NCBI RefSeq assembly: GCF_009755815.1
Contig: NZ_WRPK01000007.1
Location: 62,001-126,000, forward strand
DNA: 64,000 nt
DNA from: Flavisphingomonas formosensis
GTDB lineage: Bacteria; Pseudomonadota; Alphaproteobacteria; Sphingomonadales; Sphingomonadaceae
Reading direction: 5' to 3'
Part shown: positions 23,418-31,521 of the stretch, piece by piece
How positions within the stretch are numbered: the first letter of the stretch is position 1
Layout: every line of letters begins with the position of its first letter
The notes under the pieces: generated by a model
Told to the model about the DNA's origin: nothing
The model's input: the letters and a program-made list of their open reading frames with translations, nothing else
Databases searched by the model: none
Position numbers and translations under genes: made by a program

Positions 23418-25013
23418 ATGGCCGGTGTGGGCGGGGATTATGTGATCGACGTGAAGCGCGATCGTCTGGTGATCGTCGCATCCACGCTCGGCACCGTGTT
23501 CGAATGGTATGACTTCTTCGTCTATGGCACGCTGGCGCCGGTCATCGCCAAGCTGTTCTTCCCGGCCGCGAGCGAAACGGCGGGCTTTCTCCTAGCGCTC
23601 GCGACTTTCGGGGCCGGCTTCGGCGTGCGGCCCGTGGGCGCGCTGCTGTTCGGCTATCTCGGCGACAAGCTCGGTCGCAAATATACCTTCCTCGTCACCA
23701 TCGCGCTGATGGGCGTCGCCACCGCCGCGGTCGGCCTGCTGCCGACCTTCGCGGCGATCGGCATATTGGCGCCCGTGCTGCTCGTGATCTGCCGCCTGCT
23801 GCAGGGGTTGGCGCTGGGGGGCGAATATGGCGGCGCGGCGATCTATGTGGCCGAGCATGCGCCGCGCAACCGTCGTGGTTTCTATACCAGCTTCATCCAG
23901 GCCGGTGTGATCGGCGGCTTCCTGTTGAGCCTGATCGTCGTGCTCTCCTCCAACGCTTTCCTGACGCCGGAGCAGCAGCATGACTGGGGCTGGCGCGTGC
24001 CCTTCCTGTTTTCGCTGCTGCTGCTCGCCATCTCGCTCTGGATCCGGCTGAAGCTCAAGGAGAGCCCGGTCTTCAAGGCGATGAAGGAAGCGGGCGAAAC
24101 GGCGCGCAATCCCGTGAGCGAAAGCTTCGACAGCTGGCCAAAGATCAAGATGATCCTCGTCGCGCTGTTCGGCATCGCCTCCGGCCTGACCGTGATCTGG
24201 TATACCGCCCAGTTCCAGGCGCTCTATTTCCTCCAGAACGCGCTGCGCGTCGAAGATACGTCGGCGCGGCTGATCATCGGCGCGGGCGCGGTGTTCAGCC
24301 TGTTCTGGTTCATCCTGTTCGGCTGGCTGAGCGACAAGGTCGGGCGCAAGAAGCCGATCCTCATCGGCTACGCGCTCACCATGGCGCTGATGTTTCCGCT
24401 CTTCCACTGGATGGCTGGCGCGGCCAATCCCGAATTGTCTGAGGCGATGGCGCGCAATCCCATCGTCGTGACCGGCAGCAACTGCGCCTATGATCCCTTC
24501 GCCACCAAGGGGCAGGCGACGGAATGCGGCAAGGTGCTCGACGCGCTCTCCAAGAAGGGCGTCGGCTATCGCAAGGTGGACGGCGCGCCCGGCGCGGCGC
24601 CGCATGTGACGATCGGCAACGTTCCGGTGGATGCGCTCGATCCGGTGGCGCTCGATACCGCGCTGAAAGGCGCCGGCTACAGGCTGGACAAGGTCGCGCC
24701 GCCTTTCCGCCACGCGATCGTGCTGGTGCTCGCGATCGTCTGCATCGGTTGCCTGTCGGGCATGACCTACGGGCCGACGGCGGCGCTGCTGGTCGAGCTG
24801 TTCCCCTCCCGGGTTCGCTACACCTCCATGTCGGTGCCCTATCATATCGGAACCGGCTATTTCGGTGGCTTCCTGCCGTTCATCAGCCAATATATCGTGG
24901 CCAAGACCGGCGATCCCTTTGCAGGCATCTGGTACACGTTCGGTGTCGTCGCGATGGCGTTCGTAGTGACGCTGATCTGGCTACCGGAGACGGCGGGCAA
25001 GGAACTGGATTAA
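23418..25013 (+). CDS. MHS-family (MFS) metabolite:H+ symporter
   Basis: A 531-residue inner-membrane transporter of the major facilitator superfamily, metabolite:H+ symporter group (like ShiA, ProP and KgtP). Twelve membrane segments are expected; the typical 'STLGTVFEWYDFFVYGTLAP' is at the first, 'GYLGDKLGRKYTF' after the second, and 'GEYGGAAIYVAEHAPRNRRGF' after the fourth. Between segments 8 and 9 there is an unusual hydrophilic insertion of about 95 residues ('NPELSEAMARNPIV' to 'YRLDKVAPP') with two cysteines, probably an extra periplasmic or cytoplasmic domain. Substrate unknown; dicarboxylates, shikimate or betaines are typical for the group. Confidence 0.9.
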   Translation: MAGVGGDYVIDVKRDRLVIVASTLGTVFEWYDFFVYGTLAPVIAKLFFPAASETAGFLLALATFGAGFGVRPVGALLFGYLGDKLGRKYTFLVTIALMGVATAAVGLLPTFAAIGILAPVLLVICRLLQGLALGGEYGGAAIYVAEHAPRNRRGFYTSFIQAGVIGGFLLSLIVVLSSNAFLTPEQQHDWGWRVPFLFSLLLLAISLWIRLKLKESPVFKAMKEAGETARNPVSESFDSWPKIKMILVALFGIASGLTVIWYTAQFQALYFLQNALRVEDTSARLIIGAGAVFSLFWFILFGWLSDKVGRKKPILIGYALTMALMFPLFHWMAGAANPELSEAMARNPIVVTGSNCAYDPFATKGQATECGKVLDALSKKGVGYRKVDGAPGAAPHVTIGNVPVDALDPVALDTALKGAGYRLDKVAPPFRHAIVLVLAIVCIGCLSGMTYGPTAALLVELFPSRVRYTSMSVPYHIGTGYFGGFLPFISQYIVAKTGDPFAGIWYTFGVVAMAFVVTLIWLPETAGKELD

Positions 25014-25095
25014 AGATACTCTTCTGGTCGCAGCCGAGGATCAGGGAGAAGCCGCGGCTTGCCCTCGCCTGCCCGGGGCGGCTATCGCCTGCGCA

Positions 25096-26142
25096 GTGAT
25101 TTCGCCCGATGCTCCGCTCCGCCTGACCCTCGACACAGAGGCGCTCGTCGCAAACTGGCGCTGGCTCGCCCAGGCCGGAGGGCGGGCCGCGTGCGGCGCG
25201 GCGGTCAAGGCAGACGCCTATGGTCTCGGCGCGCGGCAGGTGGTGGAGCGGCTTGCCGCCGCGGGGTGCCGTGATTTCTTCGTCGCCACCTGGGCCGAGG
25301 CGGCGGCGCTGGGGGATTGGCCGGACGGGCTGTCGCTGTCGGTGCTCCACGGCGTGCGGGAGGCGGATGTCCCCTTCGCCCAGGGCAGCCGCGCCCGCCC
25401 CGTGCTCAATAGCATCGGCGATGTCAGGCGGTGGCGGGCGGCGGGCGGCGGCCCTTGCGACGTGATGATCGACACGGGAATGAACAGGCTCGGCCTCGCG
25501 CCGGAGGATACCCGTACCGCGCTGCTCGACGGGCTGGAGATCCGCACGCTGATGAGCCACCTCGCCTGCGCGGACGAGGATCATGCGATGAACGAGGCGC
25601 AGCTCTTCACCTTCCGCGGCCTCAAGGGCGCCATAGCCGCCACGCGCTACAGCCTCGCGAATTCGGCGGGCGTCTGCCTCGGCGCGCGCTACGCCTTCGG
25701 GCTGACCAGACCGGGCATCGCCCTTTATGGCGGCATTCCGCGTCCCGAAGCGGACGGGCATATCCGGCAGGTCGTACGCGTCGAGGCGCAGGTGCTGCAG
25801 CGCCGGCGCGTGCCCCAGGGGGGCAGCGTCGGCTATGGTGCGACCTTCGTCGCGGAGCGTGCGACCGAAATCGCGGTGCTCAACATCGGCTATGCCGACG
25901 GCTATCTCCGCATCTTTTCCGGCGGCACCGGGCGGGCGCGGGCAGGCGGCGTGCCGCTGCCCGTGATTGGCCGCGTCTCGATGGATCTCACCGCCGTGGA
26001 CGTGAGCGCGATGCCGGACGTTGCGGAGGGCGACTGGGTCGAGATCGATTATAACCTTTCCGAAACGGCCCGCCTTTCAGGCCTCACGCAATATGAGTTG
26101 CTGACCCTGCTAGGCCGCCGCTATCAGCGGCGATGGGTATGA
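25096..26142 (+). CDS. alr: Alanine racemase
   Basis: A 348-residue PLP enzyme that makes D-alanine for peptidoglycan. The PLP lysine is Lys38 in 'AAVKADAYGLGA', and the opposite-face catalytic Tyr is in 'GSVGYGATF' near residue 248. 'GLTRPGIALYG' and 'GRVSMDLTAVDV' are family hallmarks. The start is a GTG. The gene ends 10 bp inside mlaE, so alr, mlaE and mlaF form one transcription unit. This linkage to a lipid transporter occurs in other alphaproteobacteria; a functional tie beyond envelope building is not evident. Confidence 0.93.
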   Translation: MISPDAPLRLTLDTEALVANWRWLAQAGGRAACGAAVKADAYGLGARQVVERLAAAGCRDFFVATWAEAAALGDWPDGLSLSVLHGVREADVPFAQGSRARPVLNSIGDVRRWRAAGGGPCDVMIDTGMNRLGLAPEDTRTALLDGLEIRTLMSHLACADEDHAMNEAQLFTFRGLKGAIAATRYSLANSAGVCLGARYAFGLTRPGIALYGGIPRPEADGHIRQVVRVEAQVLQRRRVPQGGSVGYGATFVAERATEIAVLNIGYADGYLRIFSGGTGRARAGGVPLPVIGRVSMDLTAVDVSAMPDVAEGDWVEIDYNLSETARLSGLTQYELLTLLGRRYQRRWV

Positions 26143-26933
26143 CGCGTCTCATCGCTGCTCTTTTCGGATTCTTCGCCGCGATCGGACGCGTGCCCATCGG
26201 GCTGTTCGCGGCGATCGGACGCGTCGCCATCTTCGCCTGGCGGACCATCTCGCGCGGCCTCGCGCCGCCTTATTATCCCGGTCGTTTCCTGGAGCAGCTT
26301 GCCAGTATCGGCTGGTTCTCGCTGCCGGTGGTCGGCATGACGGCGATCTTCACCGGTGCCGCGCTCGCCCAGCAAGTCTATACCGGCGGCTCGCGATTCA
26401 ATGCGCAGTCCACGGTGCCCGCGATCGTCACCTTCGGCATGGTCCGCGAGCTGGGGCCCGTGCTGGTCGGCCTGATGGTCGCCGGCCGCGTCGCCTCGGC
26501 CATGGCGGCGGAAATCGGCACGATGCGCGTGACTGAGCAGCTCGATGCCATGGAGACGTTGCGGACCGACCCGTTCCGGTACCTGATCGCGCCGCGGCTC
26601 TTTGCCGCGGTCCTCGCCCTTCCGGCGATGGTGCTGATCGCCGATTCGATCGGCCTGTTCGGCGGCTATATGCTCTCGATCGGCAAGCTCGGCTTCAATC
26701 CTTCCAACTATCTCCACACGACCCGCCAATTTCTGGAGATGGACGATGTCGTCATGTCACTGGTCAAGGCGGCGGTATTCGGCTTCTTCATCGCACTGCT
26801 CGGTTGCTACAACGGCTATGCGACCCAAGGTGGCGCGGCCGGCGTCGGCCGATCGACCACCGATGCGGTGGTTTCCACCTTCATCCTGATCCTGCTTTCG
26901 GACCTGCTGATCACCGTGATGGTGTTCACATGA
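26133..26933 (+). CDS. mlaE: Lipid transporter permease MlaE
   Basis: A 266-residue inner-membrane permease of the MlaE/YrbE family that moves phospholipids between the membranes. Family motifs include 'GFTGAALAQQ'-like 'IFTGAALAQQVYTGG' (about 70-84), 'RELGPVLVGLMVAGRVASAMAAEIGTM' split over 105-131, and 'GCYNGYATQGGAAGVGRSTT' near 228. Four to five membrane segments follow a longer-than-usual amphipathic N-terminus. It overlaps alr upstream and mlaF downstream (ATGA). The substrate-binding MlaD and the rest of the Mla path are not in the window. Confidence 0.93.
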   Translation: MGMTRLIAALFGFFAAIGRVPIGLFAAIGRVAIFAWRTISRGLAPPYYPGRFLEQLASIGWFSLPVVGMTAIFTGAALAQQVYTGGSRFNAQSTVPAIVTFGMVRELGPVLVGLMVAGRVASAMAAEIGTMRVTEQLDAMETLRTDPFRYLIAPRLFAAVLALPAMVLIADSIGLFGGYMLSIGKLGFNPSNYLHTTRQFLEMDDVVMSLVKAAVFGFFIALLGCYNGYATQGGAAGVGRSTTDAVVSTFILILLSDLLITVMVFT

Positions 26934-27688
26934 ACGGCGACCCCAAGATCGAGATGCGCGACGTCGCCAAGGCATTCGGCACGAACGAGGTGCTCAGGGG
27001 CGTCAATCTCACCATCCATTCCGGCGAATCGGTGGCGATCATCGGCGGATCGGGCACGGGCAAATCGGTGACGCTGAAATGCATTCTCGGCCTGCTGCAG
27101 CCGGATCGGGGGGAGATCCTCGTCGACGGCGTGGACGTGACCAGGATGGGCGGTCGGGAATTGGAGAAGCAGCGCGCCAAGTTCGGCATGCTCTTCCAGG
27201 GCGGCGCCCTGTTCGATTCGCTGCCGGTGTGGCGCAACGTGACCTTCGGCATCACCCAGGGCCGGGCGCGCGATGCGGCGCGGATGCGCAAGGTAGCGGC
27301 CGAGAATCTCGAGCGGGTCGGGCTCGACAGCAAGATTCTCAATCTCAGGCCCAGCGAGCTTTCGGGCGGCATGCAGAAGCGCGTCGCGCTGGCCCGCGCC
27401 ATCGCGCCGCGGCCGGAGATCATCTTTTTCGACGAGCCCACGACGGGCCTCGATCCGATCCGCGCGGACGTGATCAACGATCTGATCGTCTCGCTGGTCG
27501 AGGATCTGGGGGTGACGGCGCTGACCATCACCCACGACATGGCTTCGGCGCGTAAGATCGCGCATCGCGTGGCGATGCTCTACGAAGGCCGGATCATCTG
27601 GCATGGCCCGCGCGACCGGCTCTATGACTCCGGCAATCCCTATGTGGACCAGTTCGTCCAGGGCCGCGCGGACGGGCCGATACGGTAG
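26930..27688 (+). CDS. mlaF: Lipid transporter ATPase MlaF
   Basis: A 252-residue ABC ATPase that powers MlaE. Walker A is 'GGSGTGKS' (39-46), the Q-loop 'GMLFQGGALFDSLPV' is distinctive for the MlaF family, the signature is 'LSGGMQKRV', Walker B 'IIFFDEPTTGLDP', and the switch His is in 'TITHDM'. The ATG overlaps the mlaE stop. A hairpin terminator follows at 27695-27714. The assignment to Mla rather than another ABC class rests on the Q-loop and the paired permease. Confidence 0.94.
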   Translation: MNGDPKIEMRDVAKAFGTNEVLRGVNLTIHSGESVAIIGGSGTGKSVTLKCILGLLQPDRGEILVDGVDVTRMGGRELEKQRAKFGMLFQGGALFDSLPVWRNVTFGITQGRARDAARMRKVAAENLERVGLDSKILNLRPSELSGGMQKRVALARAIAPRPEIIFFDEPTTGLDPIRADVINDLIVSLVEDLGVTALTITHDMASARKIAHRVAMLYEGRIIWHGPRDRLYDSGNPYVDQFVQGRADGPIR

Positions 27689-27694
27689 GAAGAT

Positions 27695-27714
27695 CCCCTC
27701 CTTGTGGGGAGGGG
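27695..27714. terminator. Hairpin between convergent mlaF and phaA
   Basis: CCCCTCC and GGAGGGG form a perfect 7-bp stem with a 6-base loop, 7 bp after the mlaF stop and 12 bp before the phaA stop. It can serve both transcripts, although there is no long T-run. Confidence 0.6.
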
Positions 27715-27725
27715 AATTCAGAGGC

Positions 27726-28901
27726 TCAGTCCCGCTCGACACACATGGCGATGCCCATGCCGCCGCCGATGCAGAGCGTGGCGAGGCCCTTCTTGGCGTC
27801 CCGCTTCTCCATTTCGTACAGCAGCGTGGTGAGCACGCGGGCGCCCGACGCGCCGACCGGATGGCCGATCGCGATCGCGCCGCCGTTGACGTTCACCTTG
27901 TCCGCGTCCCAACCGAGCTCCTTGCCGACCGAGAGCGCCTGCGCGGCGAAAGCCTCGTTCGCCTCGATCAGGTCGACATCGGCAAGTTTCCAGCCCGCCT
28001 TCTCCAGCGCCATGCGGCTGGCTGGGGCGGGTCCGATGCCCATGATCGCCGGATCGACGCCGCAGGTCGCCCATGAGACGACGCGGGCGAGCACCTTGGA
28101 CCCGCGCTTGGCCGCTTCGTCGGCGGACATGACCACGATCGCGGCGGCGCCGTCGTTGATGCCGCTCGCATTGGCCGCGGTCACGCTGCCGTCCTTCTTG
28201 AAGGCCGGCTTCAGCTTCTGCATCGCCTCGATGGTCGCGCCGTCGCGGATATATTCATCGGCGTCGACGATCGTGTCGCCCTTGCGGCCGGCGATCGTCA
28301 CCGGAACGATCTCGTCCTTGAAGCGGCCCGCCGCGCGCGCGGCCGACGCCTTGTTTTGGCTGGCGACGGCGAAGGCATCCTGCTCGGCGCGGGTGACCTG
28401 ATATTTCTCCGCCAGATTCTCCGCCGTCACGCCCATATGATAGTTGTTGAACGCGTCGGTCAGGCCGTCATGGATCATCGTGTCGACGAGGCTGACGGGA
28501 CCCATCTTGGTGCCGCCGCGCAGATGCTGCGCGTGGGGCGCCATCGACATGCTTTCCTGGCCGCCCGCGACGACGACCTTGGCGTCGCCCGTCTGGATGG
28601 CCTGGACCGCCAGCGCAACCGCGCGCAGGCCGGATCCGCAGAGCTGATTGATCCCGATCGCAGTCTTTTCCACCGGGATGCCGGCGTTTACCGCGGCCTG
28701 CCGTGCAGGGTTCTGGCCTGCCCCCGCGGTAAGGATCTGGCCCAGGATCACCTCGTCCACATCGCCCGGCGCGACGCCGGCCTGTTCGAGGGCGGCGACG
28801 ATGGCGATACGGCCCAGCTCATGCGCCGGTGTGTTGGCGAAGGCGCCGTTGAAGCTGCCTACGGGGGTCCGCTTGGCGGCGGTGATCACGACTCCGGTCA
28901 T
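27726..28901 (-). CDS. phaA: Acetyl-CoA acetyltransferase (PhaA/AtoB)
   Basis: A 391-residue biosynthetic thiolase that joins two acetyl-CoA into acetoacetyl-CoA. Catalytic Cys88 is in '[11 protein letters not shown]', His347 in '[11 protein letters not shown]' and Cys377 in '[10 protein letters not shown]', the full triad. Length is typical. The upstream gene (starting 44 bp away) is a PHA-synthase-like hydrolase, and phaR is next, so it likely makes the first intermediate of polyhydroxybutyrate. An acetoacetyl-CoA reductase (phaB) is not in the window. Thiolases also serve degradation, so the direction is inferred from context. Confidence 0.93.
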   Translation of the reverse strand: MTGVVITAAKRTPVGSFNGAFANTPAHELGRIAIVAALEQAGVAPGDVDEVILGQILTAGAGQNPARQAAVNAGIPVEKTAIGINQLCGSGLRAVALAVQAIQTGDAKVVVAGGQESMSMAPHAQHLRGGTKMGPVSLVDTMIHDGLTDAFNNYHMGVTAENLAEKYQVTRAEQDAFAVASQNKASAARAAGRFKDEIVPVTIAGRKGDTIVDADEYIRDGATIEAMQKLKPAFKKDGSVTAANASGINDGAAAIVVMSADEAAKRGSKVLARVVSWATCGVDPAIMGIGPAPASRMALEKAGWKLADVDLIEANEAFAAQALSVGKELGWDADKVNVNGGAIAIGHPVGASGARVLTTLLYEMEKRDAKKGLATLCIGGGMGIAMCVERD

Positions 28902-28944
28902 GCGTTCCTGTTCCTCCTGCTTCTTTGCCGCGCCTGTACTGGCT

Positions 28945-29997
28945 TTATTGCGGTTGCGAAAGCCACCTGGAGAGTTTCGGCCACAGTGTGGCGCGGGCGC
29001 GGCCCCCTACCATCATGCCGACATGGCCCTGGGCGAGGGTGACCGTTTCGCCGATGCCCGCGGCCGAGGCGGCGGGCACGATGCGATCCGTGGTTGATAC
29101 GATGTCCAGCACGGGGCAGGCAATCGCGGCCGGATCGATCGCGCGGCCGCCGACCCGCCATCGGCCGCGCCCGGGCAGATCGGCGACGAAGCAGTCGTCG
29201 ATCAGCTCGCGGGCGGCCGCGAAGGTCAGCGGCGGTCCGGCATTGGCCCAATCTTCGAGTGTGACGAAGGCGCGGGCGCCCTCGCTGCCGGGATCGAGCG
29301 TGCCGAAACGCTCATATTTGCCGATCGTCCTGGCGGGATCGAGCTGCCAGAAGGCCGCCTGGAGCACCTCCATCGGCAACAGGCCGAGCGTTTCTGCGGA
29401 CGAATGGGCCTGATCCCACAGGTCCGACAGGCCGTCGCGCGCGGTCTGCGGAAAACCATCGAAGCGCCACGGCGCGGCGATCAGCGCCAGCGACCGCAGC
29501 GGCCGCAGCGCGGCGGCTGCCATCGCCATGGTGCCGCCCAGGCAATAGCCGGCGAGCGAGACCGGTTCGCCGATTGCATCGATCAGTGGCAGGAGCATGG
29601 TTTCGACATGGCCGGCTATGCTCAGGCCGCGTTCGGCTGGATCGGGATCGCCCCAATCGACCAGCAGCGGACGCAGCCCCTCCGCAGCAAGCCGGCGCAG
29701 CAGCGAATTGTCCTCCGCCAGATCGAGCACCGATGGTGGGTTGATGAGCGAGGGGACGAACAGCACAGATGGGCCGGAGCCGCCATAATCGCGCAGCATG
29801 GCGCGTCCGGCACGCGCAACAATCGGCATGGCGGGCGGGGCAGGGCGGCGTTCCGCCTCCTGATAAGCACGCAATCCGGCAAGCGCCTTTTTCATCCGAT
29901 CCGGTGATGTTGCAGTCTCGCTACGCAGCAAAGCGAGAAACAACGGCAATGGACGCGGTCCGTGTTGCGGTGCGGCATTGGTTGATGCTATCGTCAT
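28945..29997 (-). CDS. Short PHA-synthase-like alpha/beta hydrolase
   Basis: A 350-residue alpha/beta-fold protein related to PhaC polyester synthases. The lipase-like box is 'LAGYCLGGT' with Cys152 as nucleophile, which is the PHA-synthase signature (Cys instead of Ser). The likely Asp is in 'STTDRIVPA' and the His in '[10 protein letters not shown]', placed as in PhaC. It lacks the long N-terminal domain of class I enzymes and is nearer class III in size, but no phaE subunit is seen. The neighbours are phaA and divergent phaR. It could be a true synthase, a regulator-linked hydrolase or a depolymerase; the Cys nucleophile favours a synthase-type reaction. Confidence 0.75.
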   Translation of the reverse strand: MTIASTNAAPQHGPRPLPLFLALLRSETATSPDRMKKALAGLRAYQEAERRPAPPAMPIVARAGRAMLRDYGGSGPSVLFVPSLINPPSVLDLAEDNSLLRRLAAEGLRPLLVDWGDPDPAERGLSIAGHVETMLLPLIDAIGEPVSLAGYCLGGTMAMAAAALRPLRSLALIAAPWRFDGFPQTARDGLSDLWDQAHSSAETLGLLPMEVLQAAFWQLDPARTIGKYERFGTLDPGSEGARAFVTLEDWANAGPPLTFAAARELIDDCFVADLPGRGRWRVGGRAIDPAAIACPVLDIVSTTDRIVPAASAAGIGETVTLAQGHVGMMVGGRARATLWPKLSRWLSQPQ

Positions 29998-30023
29998 GTT
30001 TTCAGTTGCTAGGGGTCGCGTCC

Positions 30024-30572
30024 ATGGCGAAATCTACGGACAATTCGGGCACGGTCATTATAAAGAAATACGCCAATCGCCGCCTCTATAATACGGAAAG
30101 CTCAAGCTACATCACGTTGGATCATCTCGCAGCGATGACGCGCGAGGGGCGGGATTTCAAGGTCGTCGATGCAAAGACCGACGAGGATATCACGCATAAC
30201 GTGCTGACCCAGATCATCATGGAAGAAGAAAGCCACGGGCAGACGATGCTGCCTGTGAGTTTCCTGCGCCAGCTGATCTCCCTCTACGGTGATTCGATGC
30301 AGTCGATGGTGCCGCAATATCTCGAAGCGTCGATGGACGCGTTCCGCCGTAATCAGGCGCAGTTCCGCAGCGCGATGGAAGGCGCCTTTGCCGGCGGTCC
30401 CTTCGCGGAGATCGCCAAACGCAACATGGAGATGTTCGAGGCTGCGGCGAGCGCGTTCAAGCCGAAGAAGGAAGCCGGCACCGCCTCCACCGGCACGCGC
30501 GACGACGAAGTCGCCGCACTCAAGGCTCAGCTTGCCGGCCTGCAAGACAAGATCGACAAGCTGAGCGGGTGA
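30024..30572 (+). CDS. phaR: PHA synthesis repressor PhaR
   Basis: A 182-residue regulator that binds both DNA and PHA granules and represses phasin and PHA genes when granules are absent. The conserved N-terminal DNA-binding domain is 'TVIIKKYANRRLYNTESSSY' (about 10-29), followed by 'LDHLAAMTREGRDFKVVDAKT' and the PHB-accumulation regulatory domain ('MLPVSFLRQLISLYGDSMQS'). The C-terminus is a coiled-coil-like helix ('DDEVAALKAQLAGLQDKIDKL'). The ATG at 30024 is fixed by the family N-terminus. It diverges from the PhaC-like gene with only 26 bp between the starts, so their promoters overlap coding sequence. Confidence 0.94.
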   Translation: MAKSTDNSGTVIIKKYANRRLYNTESSSYITLDHLAAMTREGRDFKVVDAKTDEDITHNVLTQIIMEEESHGQTMLPVSFLRQLISLYGDSMQSMVPQYLEASMDAFRRNQAQFRSAMEGAFAGGPFAEIAKRNMEMFEAAASAFKPKKEAGTASTGTRDDEVAALKAQLAGLQDKIDKLSG

Positions 30573-30602
30573 TCTTTCCCGGTCGCTGGGAGGATCAATT
30601 CG

Positions 30603-31415
30603 TTATTTCGGCTTCACGAATTTCAGGGTGAGCCGGTCGCTCTCGCCGATCGCCTGATATTTCGCACGATCGGTATCGCCCCCCTGATAGGTGGGCGGCA
30701 GGCTCCACACGCCGTTCGGATGGTCGTGATCATCCTTGGGATTGGCGTTCACGTTCGATTCGCCGGCCAGCTTGAAGCCAGCGGCCTCGGCTAGCCGGAG
30801 GATCGTCGAGCGCTTGATATAGCCACTGGAGCGCTCCAGCGCGTTGTCCGCCTCTTCGGGGAGGCGATGATCGACAATGCCGAGAATACCGCCGGGTTTC
30901 AGTGCCGCGTAGAATGCGCGGAAAGCGGCTGCGGCCTGTGCGTCGCCCGCCATCAGCAGATTGTGCACGTTGCGGAAGGTGAGCACGCGATCGACCGTGC
31001 CGGGCTCCGGATAGTTGCCCGTCGTTGGATCGAAGACGATGTAGCGCGGCGAGGTGCCGAACCAGTCGGTCTTGGCAGCGAGCATGGCCTTGGTCGGCGC
31101 CTCGCCGCGCGTCGAGCCATAGGCGATATAATGGCCTTCCGCCTTCAACAGCGGCGCGAGGATCTCGGTGTACCAGCCGCCGCCCGGATTATATTCGAGC
31201 ACCGTCTGGTTCGGCCGCACTTCGAAGAATTCCAGCGTCTGGATGGGGTGGCGATAGGAATCGCGCGCACGGTTGGCCTCGCTGCGGCGGTGGTCGGCGA
31301 CTGCCGCGGCAATCGGGTTCGATGCCTTTTCGGCGGCCTCGGCAGGAGTGGCGAAGCCGACGGACGGACAGGCTAGGGCGGCCGCGACGGCCAGCAGAAT
31401 GACGCGCTTTTGCAT
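30603..31415 (-). CDS. Exported methyltransferase-fold protein
   Basis: A 270-residue protein with a clear Sec signal peptide ('MQKRVILLAVAAALACPSVGFA', cleavage about residue 22-25). The mature part has a class I methyltransferase fold: 'VLEYNPGGGWYTEILAPLL' is the SAM-motif region, 'DRVLTFRNVHNLLM' motif II, and 'LKPGGILGIVDHRL' the post-motif. Periplasmic localisation is odd for a SAM-dependent enzyme. It belongs to a proteobacterial family of secreted methyltransferase-like proteins without an assigned function. The ATG at 31415 follows GGAGAAG; an upstream frame to 31472 lacks a signal. No operon partner is evident. Confidence 0.85.
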   Translation of the reverse strand: MQKRVILLAVAAALACPSVGFATPAEAAEKASNPIAAAVADHRRSEANRARDSYRHPIQTLEFFEVRPNQTVLEYNPGGGWYTEILAPLLKAEGHYIAYGSTRGEAPTKAMLAAKTDWFGTSPRYIVFDPTTGNYPEPGTVDRVLTFRNVHNLLMAGDAQAAAAFRAFYAALKPGGILGIVDHRLPEEADNALERSSGYIKRSTILRLAEAAGFKLAGESNVNANPKDDHDHPNGVWSLPPTYQGGDTDRAKYQAIGESDRLTLKFVKPK

Positions 31416-31521
31416 GATCTTCTCCGATACAGTCCCTTCGCCGAAGGTGGCTGGGCGGAGGCAGGGCGGCAAGAGGGAATAGCCTTTCCCCCTCTCCCGC
31501 CCGCTGAAGAAAGCGGGAATC

